NCBI RefSeq assembly: GCF_028291745.1
Contig: NZ_JAQGNQ010000023.1
Coordinates: 1-57,034 of the forward strand
Reading direction: 5' to 3'
DNA length: 57,034 nt
DNA from: Ramlibacter sp.
GTDB lineage: Bacteria > Pseudomonadota > Gammaproteobacteria > Burkholderiales > Burkholderiaceae_C
Below the pieces are notes generated by a model that was not told the origin of the DNA, made no database searches, and saw only the letters and a program-made list of their open reading frames with translations. The translations under genes and the position numbers were made by a program. This document shows, in pieces, positions 1-7,812 of this stretch. Position 1 is the stretch's first letter, and every line of letters starts with the position of its first letter.

Positions 1-1
1 T

Positions 2-347
2 CGCGAGTACCTGTTCGATCTGGTCCCGGCCTTCCTCGGCGTCTACGAGGGTGTCCAGTCTGTCCAGGATCTCGAGCGCATCGGCCCGACGATGTCGCTG
101 AAGGCGCTGGGTTTGCTTCAGAAGCCCGCGACGCCGATGCTTGTCGTCGGCGGCGTCAAGGACACGCAGGTTCCGTTCGCCGACCTCGAGCTCCTGATGC
201 GCTCCGGAGATGTCCCGAAGGACGCCTGGGATCAACCCCAGCGGCGGTCACCTCGGACGGGAGGCACGCGGCTGGACCGACCCGGTGATCTTCTCGAAAG
301 TCATCATCCCCTGGGAGCTCCGGTTGATCGAGCAGTCGAGGCCCTAG
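2..347 (+). pseudogene. alpha/beta hydrolase C-terminal part, frameshifted, cut by window edge
   Basis: The reading frame open at the window start encodes the C-terminal part of an alpha/beta hydrolase of the esterase type, including a strand followed by an acidic residue (MLVVGGVKDTQVPFADLELL). At about base 230 the frame breaks: after the codons for DAW one extra G in a GGG run moves the protein into another frame, where a good C-terminus continues (INPSGGHLGREARGW, then WELRLIEQSRP) to a TAG at 345-347. Both halves make sense as one protein, so this is a single-base frameshift in the gene or a base-calling error in a G run. The histidine of the GGHLGR segment could be the catalytic one. 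The N-terminus lies outside the window. Confidence 0.6.
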
Positions 348-455
348 ACACGTTGCTTCGGATGCGCGGTGGACGATGTCTGCTTCCGGCCGCGCATTGC
401 GGCAGGCGCGCTGGTAAGCGAGCGGCGCGCCGGGTGAGCCCGAGACGCGTCCTGC

Positions 456-1934
456 TCAGCGCGATGCCGGCGCCGCAGGAACGCCCGCCGCGGGCGGCTC
501 CTCGGGGTACGGCGGCGGGGCCATGTCGCGCATGCGGTCCATGAGTTCCTGCTCCGACATGCGCGCCGGGTTGCCGGCCGGCCCTGCGGTGGGCTCGTCC
601 AACCGGTGCACGAAGACGGGGAACAGCAGCACCGCGGCCCCGACGAGCACCTGCACACCGATGAAGGGCACCACGGCACGCAGCAGCGATGCCGTGGTCA
701 CCGGCGGCAGACCCGACCGGCTGCGCGCGGTCAGGACCGCATAGCCAAGGGGGGGTAGCAGGAAGCTGGCCTGCAGCACGAGCAGGAGCAGCACCGCGGC
801 CTGCTGCGCATCCCCGAGGCGCAGCACCAGCAGTGGCGCGACCACCGGCACGACCACGAAGATCATCTCGAAGGCGTCCAGCACCCAGGCGCAGGCGGCG
901 ACGCTCGCGAGCAGTGCCGCCGCGACCGCCTGGGCCGGAGCTTGCGACGCGGTGACGCGATCGGCGAGCCACGTGCCGGTGCCGCATACGCTGACCACGA
1001 GACTGAACGCGGTGGCGCCCACCAGCAAGGCAAAGAGGGCCCCACTGAGGGCCAGCGTGTCCTCCAGCACCGAGCGCCAGCCGGCGCCGTCGAGCGAACG
1101 CGTCGCGACAGTCAGCAGCACCAGCAGGCACCCGCCGGTGGCCGCGGCTTCGACCGCGAGCAGCGCGCCGACGAACACGCCCCCGAGCAAGGTCAGCACG
1201 CCGAACGCCAGGGCGGCTGCCAGTGCGACGTCGCCGTGCGCGAGCGGCGCCTCCTCGCCGTCGCGCGGAGCGCGGCGCGCCTGGCGCCACGCGACGACTC
1301 CCCAGAGCAGCAGCACCGCGAGCGCCGGCAGCAGCGCCGCATGCAGCACGTCCTGTGTATTGATGACGCGTACGCTGCCGGCGGGCGCGGCCGCGAGGTT
1401 CAGGGCTTCGGTGTGGGCCCGCAGCATCGCATCACCCAGCAGCAGCAACACCAGCGAAGGCGGCACGACGACGCCGATGGTGGCTGCCGCGGCAAGCAGC
1501 GCGACGCCCTGCCCGGGCGGCAACGCGCGAAGTCGCGGCCCGACCAGCCGTGAGAGCAGCGACGCACTGGACGCGACGGAGCCGTTCATGGGCGCAACCA
1601 GGCTGCCCACGGCCAGCGTGGCCAGCGCCATGCCCGCACCCGTGGGCCGGAGGAGGCGAGCCGCCGTACGGAACAGGGCGTCGCCCACAGGGAGGCGCTG
1701 CAGCAACATGCCGATAAAGACATAAAGCGGCATCGCCTGCAGCAGGTCGTGTTCCAGCAGGTTCATGGTGCGCGGCACCACGGCCCCGAGGACCGCCGCA
1801 TCGAACGCACCCAGTGCGAGCCCCAGCACCGCGAACGCGCTCGTGACCCCCAGCAGCAGCGCCCAGACGGGCAGGCCGGTGGTGGCCACCAGTGCCGCCA
1901 GTACGGCCAGCATCGACAAGCCCAGGCCCGGCAT
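456..1934 (-). CDS. TRAP transporter large permease (DctM family)
   Basis: A 492-residue integral membrane protein with at least ten hydrophobic segments. It would be the ion-coupled translocation subunit of a tripartite ATP-independent periplasmic transporter in the inner membrane. Family features are the long hydrophobic helices with glycine- and proline-containing breaks (for example LVAPMNGSVASSASLLSRLVG and ATIGVVVPPSLVLLLLGDA). I chose the ATG at 1934 because it overlaps the stop of the upstream small-subunit gene as TGATG, which suggests translational coupling; a GTG at 1958 would add eight residues. At 492 residues it is longer than the usual 425-430, with a loop near residue 225 and a proline-rich tail. 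No periplasmic binding protein gene accompanies it, so the substrate is unknown. Confidence 0.85.
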   Translation of the reverse strand: MPGLGLSMLAVLAALVATTGLPVWALLLGVTSAFAVLGLALGAFDAAVLGAVVPRTMNLLEHDLLQAMPLYVFIGMLLQRLPVGDALFRTAARLLRPTGAGMALATLAVGSLVAPMNGSVASSASLLSRLVGPRLRALPPGQGVALLAAAATIGVVVPPSLVLLLLGDAMLRAHTEALNLAAAPAGSVRVINTQDVLHAALLPALAVLLLWGVVAWRQARRAPRDGEEAPLAHGDVALAAALAFGVLTLLGGVFVGALLAVEAAATGGCLLVLLTVATRSLDGAGWRSVLEDTLALSGALFALLVGATAFSLVVSVCGTGTWLADRVTASQAPAQAVAAALLASVAACAWVLDAFEMIFVVVPVVAPLLVLRLGDAQQAAVLLLLVLQASFLLPPLGYAVLTARSRSGLPPVTTASLLRAVVPFIGVQVLVGAAVLLFPVFVHRLDEPTAGPAGNPARMSEQELMDRMRDMAPPPYPEEPPAAGVPAAPASR

Positions 1935-2377
1935 CAGTCGCGCCAGGCGCGCCTGCACGCGTCAAGGGTCTGCAGCAGCACCAGAAGGACCAGCAAGATC
2001 AGCGCGACGCGGATCAGGAAAAAGCCGGAGTCGAAGGTCTCCGGGAACCTTTCGAGGCTGCGGACGGAGCGCCACACCGGCCCGGCGGCGGTGGTCAGCA
2101 TGAACACGGCCCAGGGCAGCACGCAGATCGTCACACCCGTGGCCATGAAGCGCCGCGACCGCGGCGCGTGGCCGGCGACGAGGTGCGTGCCCGCGCGGCT
2201 GGCATGGGCCACGGCAAACGCCATGAACACGGCGAACAGCACCTGCGCCACGTCATTGACCTGAAGCGCATAGGCACGCACCAGTTCCCGCAAAGGCCAC
2301 TGCGCGAAAAGCAGCGCCGCCAGCGGCAGCACCAAGGCGGCAGCAAGCAGAAAGAGGCGGCGGATCATGGTGGGCAT
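1934..2377 (-). CDS. TRAP transporter small permease (DctQ family)
   Basis: A 147-residue protein with four hydrophobic segments (about residues 6-25, 40-60, 78-98 and 118-138), the length and topology of the DctQ subunit. It would sit in the inner membrane against the large permease encoded immediately downstream, with which its gene overlaps by one base (TGATG). It starts at the ATG at 2377 and ends CRRAWRD. Sequence conservation in this family is low, so the call rests on size, topology and the overlap with a clear DctM gene. The 122 bp upstream hold no binding-protein gene; the next gene upstream is hipA, on the same strand. Confidence 0.75.
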   Translation of the reverse strand: MPTMIRRLFLLAAALVLPLAALLFAQWPLRELVRAYALQVNDVAQVLFAVFMAFAVAHASRAGTHLVAGHAPRSRRFMATGVTICVLPWAVFMLTTAAGPVWRSVRSLERFPETFDSGFFLIRVALILLVLLVLLQTLDACRRAWRD

Positions 2378-2499
2378 GCTAACGCCTGCAAACGCTGCGT
2401 CCCGTCAAGCACCCGTCGGCCAGCCCGGAAACCTCTGTGTAGGCGCGCTTTCCTAGCGACCTCTATTGCGTCTTATTTACAGACGCGAGACCCGACGCA

Positions 2500-3837
2500 T
2501 CACTTCGGTGGCATCGTCGCGAGCTTTGTCGCTGAACTCTGGAGGCCCCCAAAAATCTTGTCTGCGACGCGCTGCGGAAATGCTGCTGGCAACCTGGAGC
2601 TGACCTCCGCGACGGCCCCGGGCACCCGGTCAAGGATCTCCTCGATTAGCGGCTCCGCGCTTGGCCCATACCCGCACTTGAATGCCATCGCGTTGAAGTG
2701 CCGCCGCTGGATGTCCTTGAGCAGGTAGTGCCGGTTCTTGCCCGAAACCGCCATGGCCAGCTTGGCCTTGTGCCAGGACAACTGGTTGGCAGCGCCACCG
2801 GCGATCGGCCAGATCGACACCACGTCGTACAGCGGTGTGAGTTGGTAACGGCCTCGGGCCAGCAGCTGGATGCTGAAGTTCTTCGCATGACCGTCGGTGG
2901 CGGCAAGCATCCAGAAAAGGATCTGCGCCTTCAGCACGGTTGCGATGTCCTGCTGCGCGCGCTGCGAGTTGGCGAGGATGCGCGCTAGTTGCGGCAGTCC
3001 CGGACCGCCCTCCGCCTCGTACTTCAGTGACGGTGGCAGTCCGTTGACTTGGCAGAAGTCCTCCTGCGGCAGACGCATGATCCAGGTGCCGGAAGAATGC
3101 AGCTGGCGATCGAAGCGCTCCACGCAGAGCACCCGCTGGCCAGCGAAATCGCGAATTTCGGTGTTGGCCGCGGCCAGGCCGAAGGCCTGCAGCAGCTGCA
3201 TGCACAGCCACTCGTTTTCCACCGAAGTGGTGAGGTCCGCCTTCGTATTGCCGACGAGCCCCAGCGGCAACTTCAGGATGTGGGTGGTGGGCGTGGCGCC
3301 GTGCGGCAGCAGCCAGTGACCCTCGTGCCGCAGCAGCGCTGACTTCTCCTGGGCGCCTGCAATCGAGATCCGGAATTCGTCGTCCGCGCCCTGCCCCGGC
3401 ATCGGTGGCGCCAGCATGCCTTGCAGGTGCCTGGCCACGTCTTCATCGGACATGGGTGTACCCGCGATCCGGGCGACACCTTCGGGCTGGCCATCCTCGG
3501 GCAACAGCTGCACGGCACCGACGCAGTCCCGGCCGATCGCCGCCAGCAGGTCAAAGGTATCGTCTGCACGCGTGCGGAATCGACCCGCCAGCCGCTTGCG
3601 GATGTGGGCGCTGTCCGGCAGAAGATTGTCGAAGTAGTTGGCGACCGCCGCGCCTTTGAGAGGCGATGCGTCCGCGCCGAACGGCAGCGAAAGTGACAGC
3701 GGCCTGCCGCCGTCGGAGCTGCGCCAGGAATCGTCGTAGTAGAGCTCCATGTCGCCGCGAGCCGGAATGCGCCAAGTGCCAACCCGCACGCCGTTGGCCC
3801 AGACGGACAGGGCGCGCGACAGAGAGGGACGGCCCAC
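2500..3837 (-). CDS. hipA: HipA-type serine/threonine kinase toxin
   Basis: A 445-residue HipA-family kinase. In characterised systems HipA phosphorylates an aminoacyl-tRNA synthetase and slows growth until bound by HipB. Visible features are the N-terminal HipA domain (ALSVWANGVRVG), the couple-HipA segment (SLPFGADASPLKGAAVANYFDNLLPD), the FRISIAGAQEKSALL segment near the nucleotide site, the catalytic motif ATDGHAKNFS with Asp315 and Asn320, and LYDVVS carrying the metal-binding Asp. I chose the GTG at 3837, giving a start MGRPSLSRAL just past the hipB stop (3840-3842), with GGAG at 3849-3846 as ribosome site inside the end of hipB; longer versions would run into hipB. Length is normal for the family. 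It is co-transcribed with hipB. Confidence 0.93.
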   Translation of the reverse strand: MGRPSLSRALSVWANGVRVGTWRIPARGDMELYYDDSWRSSDGGRPLSLSLPFGADASPLKGAAVANYFDNLLPDSAHIRKRLAGRFRTRADDTFDLLAAIGRDCVGAVQLLPEDGQPEGVARIAGTPMSDEDVARHLQGMLAPPMPGQGADDEFRISIAGAQEKSALLRHEGHWLLPHGATPTTHILKLPLGLVGNTKADLTTSVENEWLCMQLLQAFGLAAANTEIRDFAGQRVLCVERFDRQLHSSGTWIMRLPQEDFCQVNGLPPSLKYEAEGGPGLPQLARILANSQRAQQDIATVLKAQILFWMLAATDGHAKNFSIQLLARGRYQLTPLYDVVSIWPIAGGAANQLSWHKAKLAMAVSGKNRHYLLKDIQRRHFNAMAFKCGYGPSAEPLIEEILDRVPGAVAEVSSRLPAAFPQRVADKIFGGLQSSATKLATMPPK

Positions 3838-3839
3838 GC

Positions 3840-4139
3840 CTACCACTCCACTTTCGCGGAACCCGGATCCTGCTCCGGCGCCGCCCCGTCCATATCGGAT
3901 GGAGCGCTGTCGGGATTTAGGCCAATCTCCAAGGCGAGCCCCACAGCGGCGCACCACCGCAGCATTTGGTCTACGCTAATGCTGCCCGGATCGAGCTCCA
4001 GCGCCGACACCCGTTTTTGGCTCAACCCTAGGCGAGCACCGACCTCCGCTTGGCTCAGCTTGCGCCCCTTGCGAGCACTCTGCAGCATTCGGCCTAGCTG
4101 GGCGGCGGTAAGGAGCGGAAAGCTGAGAGTGGATCCCAT
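3840..4139 (-). CDS. hipB: HipB-type antitoxin, XRE-family helix-turn-helix
   Basis: A 99-residue protein with a Cro/C1-type helix-turn-helix at about residues 13-68 (LGRMLQSARKGRKLSQAEVG, then ARLGLSQKRVSALE). It should neutralise HipA and repress its own operon by binding the operator array just upstream at 4144-4238. The tail after residue 75 is acidic and probably flexible, like the HipB tail that contacts HipA in Escherichia coli. It begins at the ATG at 4139; its stop lies two bases before the hipA start, so the genes are translationally linked. Position as first gene of the pair, length and the adjacent inverted repeats all support the call. Confidence 0.92.
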   Translation of the reverse strand: MGSTLSFPLLTAAQLGRMLQSARKGRKLSQAEVGARLGLSQKRVSALELDPGSISVDQMLRWCAAVGLALEIGLNPDSAPSDMDGAAPEQDPGSAKVEW

Positions 4140-4143
4140 GGAT

Positions 4144-4238
4144 TACTCGCATTTGGAGTAAAGTAACTTTACTCCTATTCGAGGTAAATAGCAAATACTC
4201 GAGCTGCGAGTATTTGCAAGATACCCGCATCCGGAGTA
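4144..4238 (-). promoter_or_regulatory. hipBA operator array: four TACYC-N7-GAGTA sites with 26-bp period
   Basis: Four copies of an inverted repeat occur in a row upstream of hipB: TACTC-N7-GAGTA at 4144-4160, TACTC-N7-AGGTA at 4170-4186 (weak right half), TACTC-N7-GAGTA at 4196-4212 and TACCC-N7-GAGTA at 4222-4238. Their centres (4152, 4178, 4204, 4230) are exactly 26 bp apart. Nested within are larger perfect repeats: GCAAATACTCG, five bases, CGAGTATTTGC (4191-4217) and GGAGTAAAGT, one base, ACTTTACTCC (4155-4175). The pattern resembles the TATCC-N8-GGATA operators of Escherichia coli HipB. A possible minus-strand promoter, TTGCTA and TAAAGT 17 bp apart, lies inside the array. Confidence 0.8.
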
Positions 4239-4777
4239 AAGCGCCCGGGCCGCAGTGGCAGGCACCGATACTCCCAATCACCGCGGTGATCTAGATCAAC
4301 AGGGCTATCTCCTTTGAGATGCCACACGATGCGTTCCGGTTTGCGCGACCCTCTGGCTCAGGACCGGTTCTGGCCTATGTGTTGAAAGACCCGAACGGGC
4401 CGTGCTGCAATGAAGCATTTGTACAAATGGACGCTCTAGATCCAGCGCGCATACACCTCCAACATCATCTCTTCAGCGGCGCCATCGCCATCGCCTGCGT
4501 CACAGGTCGGCGTCGCGCTCGGCGTGCGTCTTCGAGCATCGCGCTCGCAGTCCCGGAAGCGTGGCGGCAACGCCTGGATGACGCGAACATTACAAAGCTG
4601 CTGCCGGGAACTGCGCCGCCGCAGCGGCGATGTCCGTGGCATGGGATTTGCAACTCGCGTCGGCCATATGGGTTGCGACAAGCGCAACGCCGCCCACACA
4701 ATCGTCGTTGCATTCCTTGCAACGCGCGCTGCCTGCTCCTGGATTGGACGGGCTTGAGTTCATGGAGAGATCGAGAC
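4239..4777. other. gene-free stretch between hipBA and the LysR gene
   Basis: No convincing gene is seen in these 539 bases. An open frame runs through most of it into the LysR gene, but its translation (rich in Arg and Cys, with no family resemblance) does not look like protein. It holds a perfect 14-bp palindrome, CATTTGTACAAATG, at 4416-4429, and two operator-like dyads at 4673-4687 and 4706-4724, listed separately. The 14-bp palindrome could be the site of a regulator not encoded nearby. Confidence 0.55.
4673..4724 (+). promoter_or_regulatory. two TTGCR-N5-YGCAA dyads upstream of the LysR gene
   Basis: TTGCG-ACAAG-CGCAA at 4673-4687 matches the dyad found before the aspartate dehydrogenase gene and before the TRAP operon. 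A second one, CGTTGCA-TTCCT-TGCAACG at 4706-4724, has perfect 7-bp arms; the centres are 35 bp apart. They end 53 bp before the LysR start codon, a fitting place for autoregulation. No clear -10 hexamer lies at the expected distance, so the promoter itself is not assigned. Confidence 0.6.
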
Positions 4778-5677
4778 ATGCTGTTTCCCGGAAGTCTTCG
4801 AGCGTTTTATGAGGCCGTTCGTGCCGGGTCCATCCGCGGCGCCGGCGATAATCTGAGCCTGGCGCCTTCATCGGTGAGCCGGCAGATCCAGCTGCTGGAG
4901 CACCAGGTCGGGGCGCAGCTGTTCGACCGGTCGGCGGCCGGCGTCGTTCCCACCTACGCGGGCAAGCTGGTGGCGGACTTTGCGCGAACGGTGCTGCTGG
5001 ACTACGACAGCCTGCGCGCTGACATCAACGATCTCAAGGGCGTGCGGCGCGGCTTCATCCGCATCGCGGCGGTGGAAAGCACCATCTCGGAGCGGGCAGT
5101 CATGGCCATCACGAACTTCCGGTCCAAGTTCGACGGCGTGTCGTTCCAGCTTCGCATGCTCCCCGCGCCGAAGGTCATCGAGGCCGTGAAGCTCGGTGAA
5201 GTCGACGTCGGCCTCACGTTTTGTGCCGGCCCGGACACCGAACTGCGTTTCCTGGCGCGGTTCGCCGAGCCCATCGTCCTGGCGCTCGCGCCCGATCATC
5301 CGCTGGCTGCCGCGGATTCGGTGACGCTGGCGGACCTGAAGACCTTGCCGCTCGCCATGCCGGAGCCCAGCTTCGGCGTGCGCCAGGTCCTGGACCGCGC
5401 CGCCCAGGCGGCCGGCGTGGCGCTAACGCCGGTGTTGAGCACCGATTCGTTCGAAGCATTGCGTGGCTTTGCGCGCCAGGGCGCGGGCGGCGCGCTGCTC
5501 CCGCGATTGAGCATAGCGATCGATCGGACGCTCGGGCGCCTGAAAGGGGTCGTAATCGACGACCGCGCGCTGAACGACACGACCGTCGACATCATCGCTC
5601 TCGGCTCGCGCCGGCCGTCCCGTCTGCTGAAGCTGTTTCTCGACGAGTTGCAGCGCGTCGCGAAGGCGTCCGTGTAA
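4778..5677 (+). CDS. LysR-family transcriptional regulator, probable local regulon activator
   Basis: A 299-residue LysR-type regulator. The winged helix-turn-helix is at about residues 5-62 (SLRAFYEAVRAGSIRGAGDN, then SLAPSSVSRQIQLLEHQVGAQLF); the rest is the periplasmic-binding-protein-like effector domain. I chose the ATG at 4778, preceded by GGAGAG, because the family's N-terminus begins there; the frame is open for 450 bases upstream without family sequence. It lies directly before the aspartate dehydrogenase gene on the same strand. The TTGCG-N5-CGCAA dyad occurs in front of this gene and recurs at about -65 in downstream promoters, so this protein is the best candidate to bind it (inference). 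The likely effector is a substrate or product of the downstream catabolic genes. Confidence 0.92.
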   Translation: MLFPGSLRAFYEAVRAGSIRGAGDNLSLAPSSVSRQIQLLEHQVGAQLFDRSAAGVVPTYAGKLVADFARTVLLDYDSLRADINDLKGVRRGFIRIAAVESTISERAVMAITNFRSKFDGVSFQLRMLPAPKVIEAVKLGEVDVGLTFCAGPDTELRFLARFAEPIVLALAPDHPLAAADSVTLADLKTLPLAMPEPSFGVRQVLDRAAQAAGVALTPVLSTDSFEALRGFARQGAGGALLPRLSIAIDRTLGRLKGVVIDDRALNDTTVDIIALGSRRPSRLLKLFLDELQRVAKASV

Positions 5678-5718
5678 GACGCGCGGCCGGCCGGTCCGCA
5701 ACCGCAGGCCCACTGCTG

Positions 5719-5784
5719 TTGCGAGTTACGCAATGCCCTGTGCGGCAGTTGCGCGTTCTCAGGCGGAGCGGCTGGGGGCACACT
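5719..5784 (+). promoter_or_regulatory. LysR-type activator site and promoter of the aspartate dehydrogenase gene
   Basis: A perfect dyad TTGCG-AGTTA-CGCAA (5719-5733) is followed by GCAGTTG near 5745 and a -10-like CACACT at 5779-5784. Aligned without gaps to the region at 18101, 60 bp separate the dyad start from CACACT in both, and both share the GGCAG-TTG block and GGGCACACTG. With a start about 7 bp after the -10, the dyad centre falls near -65, the usual LysR recognition position. Confidence 0.7.
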
Positions 5785-5833
5785 GCCCCGGTCGGGCGCG
5801 GCACGTCGCCGCGCTCCTGATCCGTCGAGAACA

Positions 5834-6664
5834 ATGAAAACACTTGTCATGCACGACAAGCATGTGGGCATCATCGGCTACGGCGCGATCGGTCGTTCGA
5901 TCGTCGCCGACTGGTCGCGCAGCCCCTTGCCCGGCTATCGATTGGGCGCGATCCTGGTGCGTCCGCACCAGGCAGATGAGGCCCGGGCCGCCGTTGCGGG
6001 CGGCGTCGTGGTGACCGCCGATTTCGCGGAATTCCTTGACCGCTGCCCGCATGCGGTGGTCGAGGCTGCGGGCCACACCGCCGTCATCGCCTATGGTGAA
6101 AGGATTCTGCGCAAGGGCACCGATTTCCTGCTGTTGTCGGTCGGCGGCCTCGCAGCTGAGGGTGTCCTCGAACGCCTGCGACGAGCGGCGGAGTCGGGCG
6201 GCAGCCGGGTCATCCTGCCGGTCGGGGCCATCGCCGGCCTCGACGGCCTGCTGGCCTTGCGGCGCGCCGGTCTGCATCGTGTGAAGTACACCTCGATCAA
6301 GCCGCCGAAGTCGTGGCTCGGAACGCCGGCCGAACAGCACTTCGACCTGCGCGGCCTGACCGGGCCGGCAGTGATCTTCCGCGGCAGCGCGGGCGAGGCT
6401 GCGAGGCTCTTTCCGAAGAACGCCAACCTGGCGGCGGCGGTGGGGCTGGCCGGGCTGGGTTTCGAACGAACGCTGGTCGAACTGGTGGCCGACCCGGGCG
6501 CCAGGTGGAATATCGGGCGCATCGAGGCCGAGGGAGAGGGCTCCAACCTGGCGGTGACGGTGGCGGGCAGCAGCAGCGCGTCGAATCCGAAGACCTCCGA
6601 GATCACCGGCATGAGCGTGCTGTCGATGCTGGAGAACGCGGCGGCCCCGGTCTCGTTCGGCTGA
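5834..6664 (+). CDS. L-aspartate dehydrogenase family oxidoreductase (NadX-like)
   Basis: A 276-residue NAD(P)-dependent enzyme of the aspartate dehydrogenase family, whose members interconvert aspartate and oxaloacetate plus ammonia or reduce iminosuccinate. It has an N-terminal Rossmann glycine motif ([14 protein letters not shown], about residues 11-24) and the C-terminal family segments [26 protein letters not shown] and [13 protein letters not shown]. Length is typical. The ATG at 5834 is used; an ATG at 5849 would also give an intact Rossmann fold. No quinolinate synthesis genes are nearby, so a catabolic or nitrogen-assimilating role is more likely than NAD synthesis. It is the first gene after the LysR gene and has its own LysR-type promoter. 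Related enzymes acting on other amino acids cannot be excluded. Confidence 0.82.
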   Translation: MKTLVMHDKHVGIIGYGAIGRSIVADWSRSPLPGYRLGAILVRPHQADEARAAVAGGVVVTADFAEFLDRCPHAVVEAAGHTAVIAYGERILRKGTDFLLLSVGGLAAEGVLERLRRAAESGGSRVILPVGAIAGLDGLLALRRAGLHRVKYTSIKPPKSWLGTPAEQHFDLRGLTGPAVIFRGSAGEAARLFPKNANLAAAVGLAGLGFERTLVELVADPGARWNIGRIEAEGEGSNLAVTVAGSSSASNPKTSEITGMSVLSMLENAAAPVSFG

Positions 6665-6687
6665 CATGCCGCACTGCCGGCCATGCG

Positions 6688-6752
6688 TTCGATTTAGCGC
6701 AACGCCCTCATCGAGCATTGGCGGCAGCAAGTCACCGTCCGGTGGCTAAGAT
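6688..6752 (+). promoter_or_regulatory. third, degenerate copy of the LysR-type promoter, before the ABC genes
   Basis: Aligned on CGCAA (6698-6702), this sequence matches the promoters at 5719 and 18101: the right half-site CGCAACGCCC is kept while the left half is TTCGA instead of TTGCG. GCATTGG follows where the others have GCAGTTG, and TAAGAT (6747-6752) lies within one base of the CACACT position. The gene start is 47 bp further on. The weaker left half makes it less certain than the other two. Confidence 0.5.
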
Positions 6753-6798
6753 CAATTTCGAGGTCCCGTTCACACCGCAAAGGCCCCGTTTCCACCGA

Positions 6799-7812
6799 AT
6801 GACAGCCCTGCTCGAAGTGCACGAATTGCGCACGCATTTCACCACCGACGAAGGCGAGTTCGCGGCGGTCGACGGCGTGAGTTTCGCCATCGACGCCGGT
6901 CGCACGCTGGCGATCGTCGGCGAGTCGGGTTGCGGCAAGAGCGTGACGTCCTTGTCGATCATGGGACTGGTGCCCAACCCGCCCGGGCGCATCCGCGGCG
7001 GTTCGATCCGCTTCGAGGGGCGCGAGCTGGTCGGCGCCCCGGCGCGCGAACTGCAGGAGCTGCGCGGCAACGGCATGGCGATGATCTTCCAGGAGCCGAT
7101 GTCCTCGCTCAACCCGGCCTTCACCATCGGCGAGCAAATCGTCGAGGGCCTGCTGCGGCATCGCAGGATCAGCCGCGCGGAAGCCACTGGGCGCGCGATC
7201 GCGATGCTGCGCAAGGTGCGCATCCCCGCGCCGGAGCAGCGCTTCCATGAATACCCGCACAAGCTCTCCGGCGGCATGCGGCAGCGCGCCATGATCGCGA
7301 TGGCGCTGGCCTGCGAGCCGCGCCTGCTGATCGCCGACGAGCCGACCACGGCGCTGGACGTGACCATCCAGGCGCAGATTCTTGACCTCATGCGCACCTT
7401 GCAGGCGGACACCGGCGCCGCGATCATGCTGATCACCCACGACCTGGGCGTCGTCGCCGAACTCGCCGACGAAGTGGCGGTGATGTATTGCGGCCGCGTG
7501 GTCGAGCGCGCGCCGGTGAAGGCGCTGTTCGAGGCGCCCCAGCATCCGTACACCATCGGCTTGCTGGGGTCGATTCCGCGCCTCGATGGCGCGCGCGAGC
7601 GGCTCGCCTCGATCGAAGGCCAGGTCCCGAGTCCGCTGCGGCGGCCGGCCGGCTGCGGCTTTGCGGAGCGCTGCCCTTTTGCCGATGCGCAATGCCGCGC
7701 CGCGGCGCCCGCACTGCGGGAAGTGGGGGCGCAGCACCTGTCGGCCTGCCGGAAGGCACCGCTCGATCCACGGGCATTGATGCCGCGCTGGCCCGAGGCG
7801 GTGCTGGCATGA
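6799..7812 (+). CDS. peptide-type ABC transporter ATP-binding protein (DppD/OppD family)
   Basis: A 337-residue ATPase of an oligopeptide/dipeptide-type importer, acting on the cytoplasmic face of the inner membrane. Walker A is GESGCGKSV, the signature LSGGMRQR, Walker B LLIADEP and the switch histidine lies in LITHDLG. The C-terminal oligopeptide-transporter domain has the cysteine cluster typical of the subfamily ([15 protein letters not shown], then LSACRK). The ATG at 6799 begins [10 protein letters not shown]; the frame is open further upstream but without family sequence. The next ATPase gene overlaps its stop (ATGA at 7809-7812). With the genes that follow it forms a complete importer having two binding proteins. 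Confidence 0.95.
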   Translation: MTALLEVHELRTHFTTDEGEFAAVDGVSFAIDAGRTLAIVGESGCGKSVTSLSIMGLVPNPPGRIRGGSIRFEGRELVGAPARELQELRGNGMAMIFQEPMSSLNPAFTIGEQIVEGLLRHRRISRAEATGRAIAMLRKVRIPAPEQRFHEYPHKLSGGMRQRAMIAMALACEPRLLIADEPTTALDVTIQAQILDLMRTLQADTGAAIMLITHDLGVVAELADEVAVMYCGRVVERAPVKALFEAPQHPYTIGLLGSIPRLDGARERLASIEGQVPSPLRRPAGCGFAERCPFADAQCRAAAPALREVGAQHLSACRKAPLDPRALMPRWPEAVLA

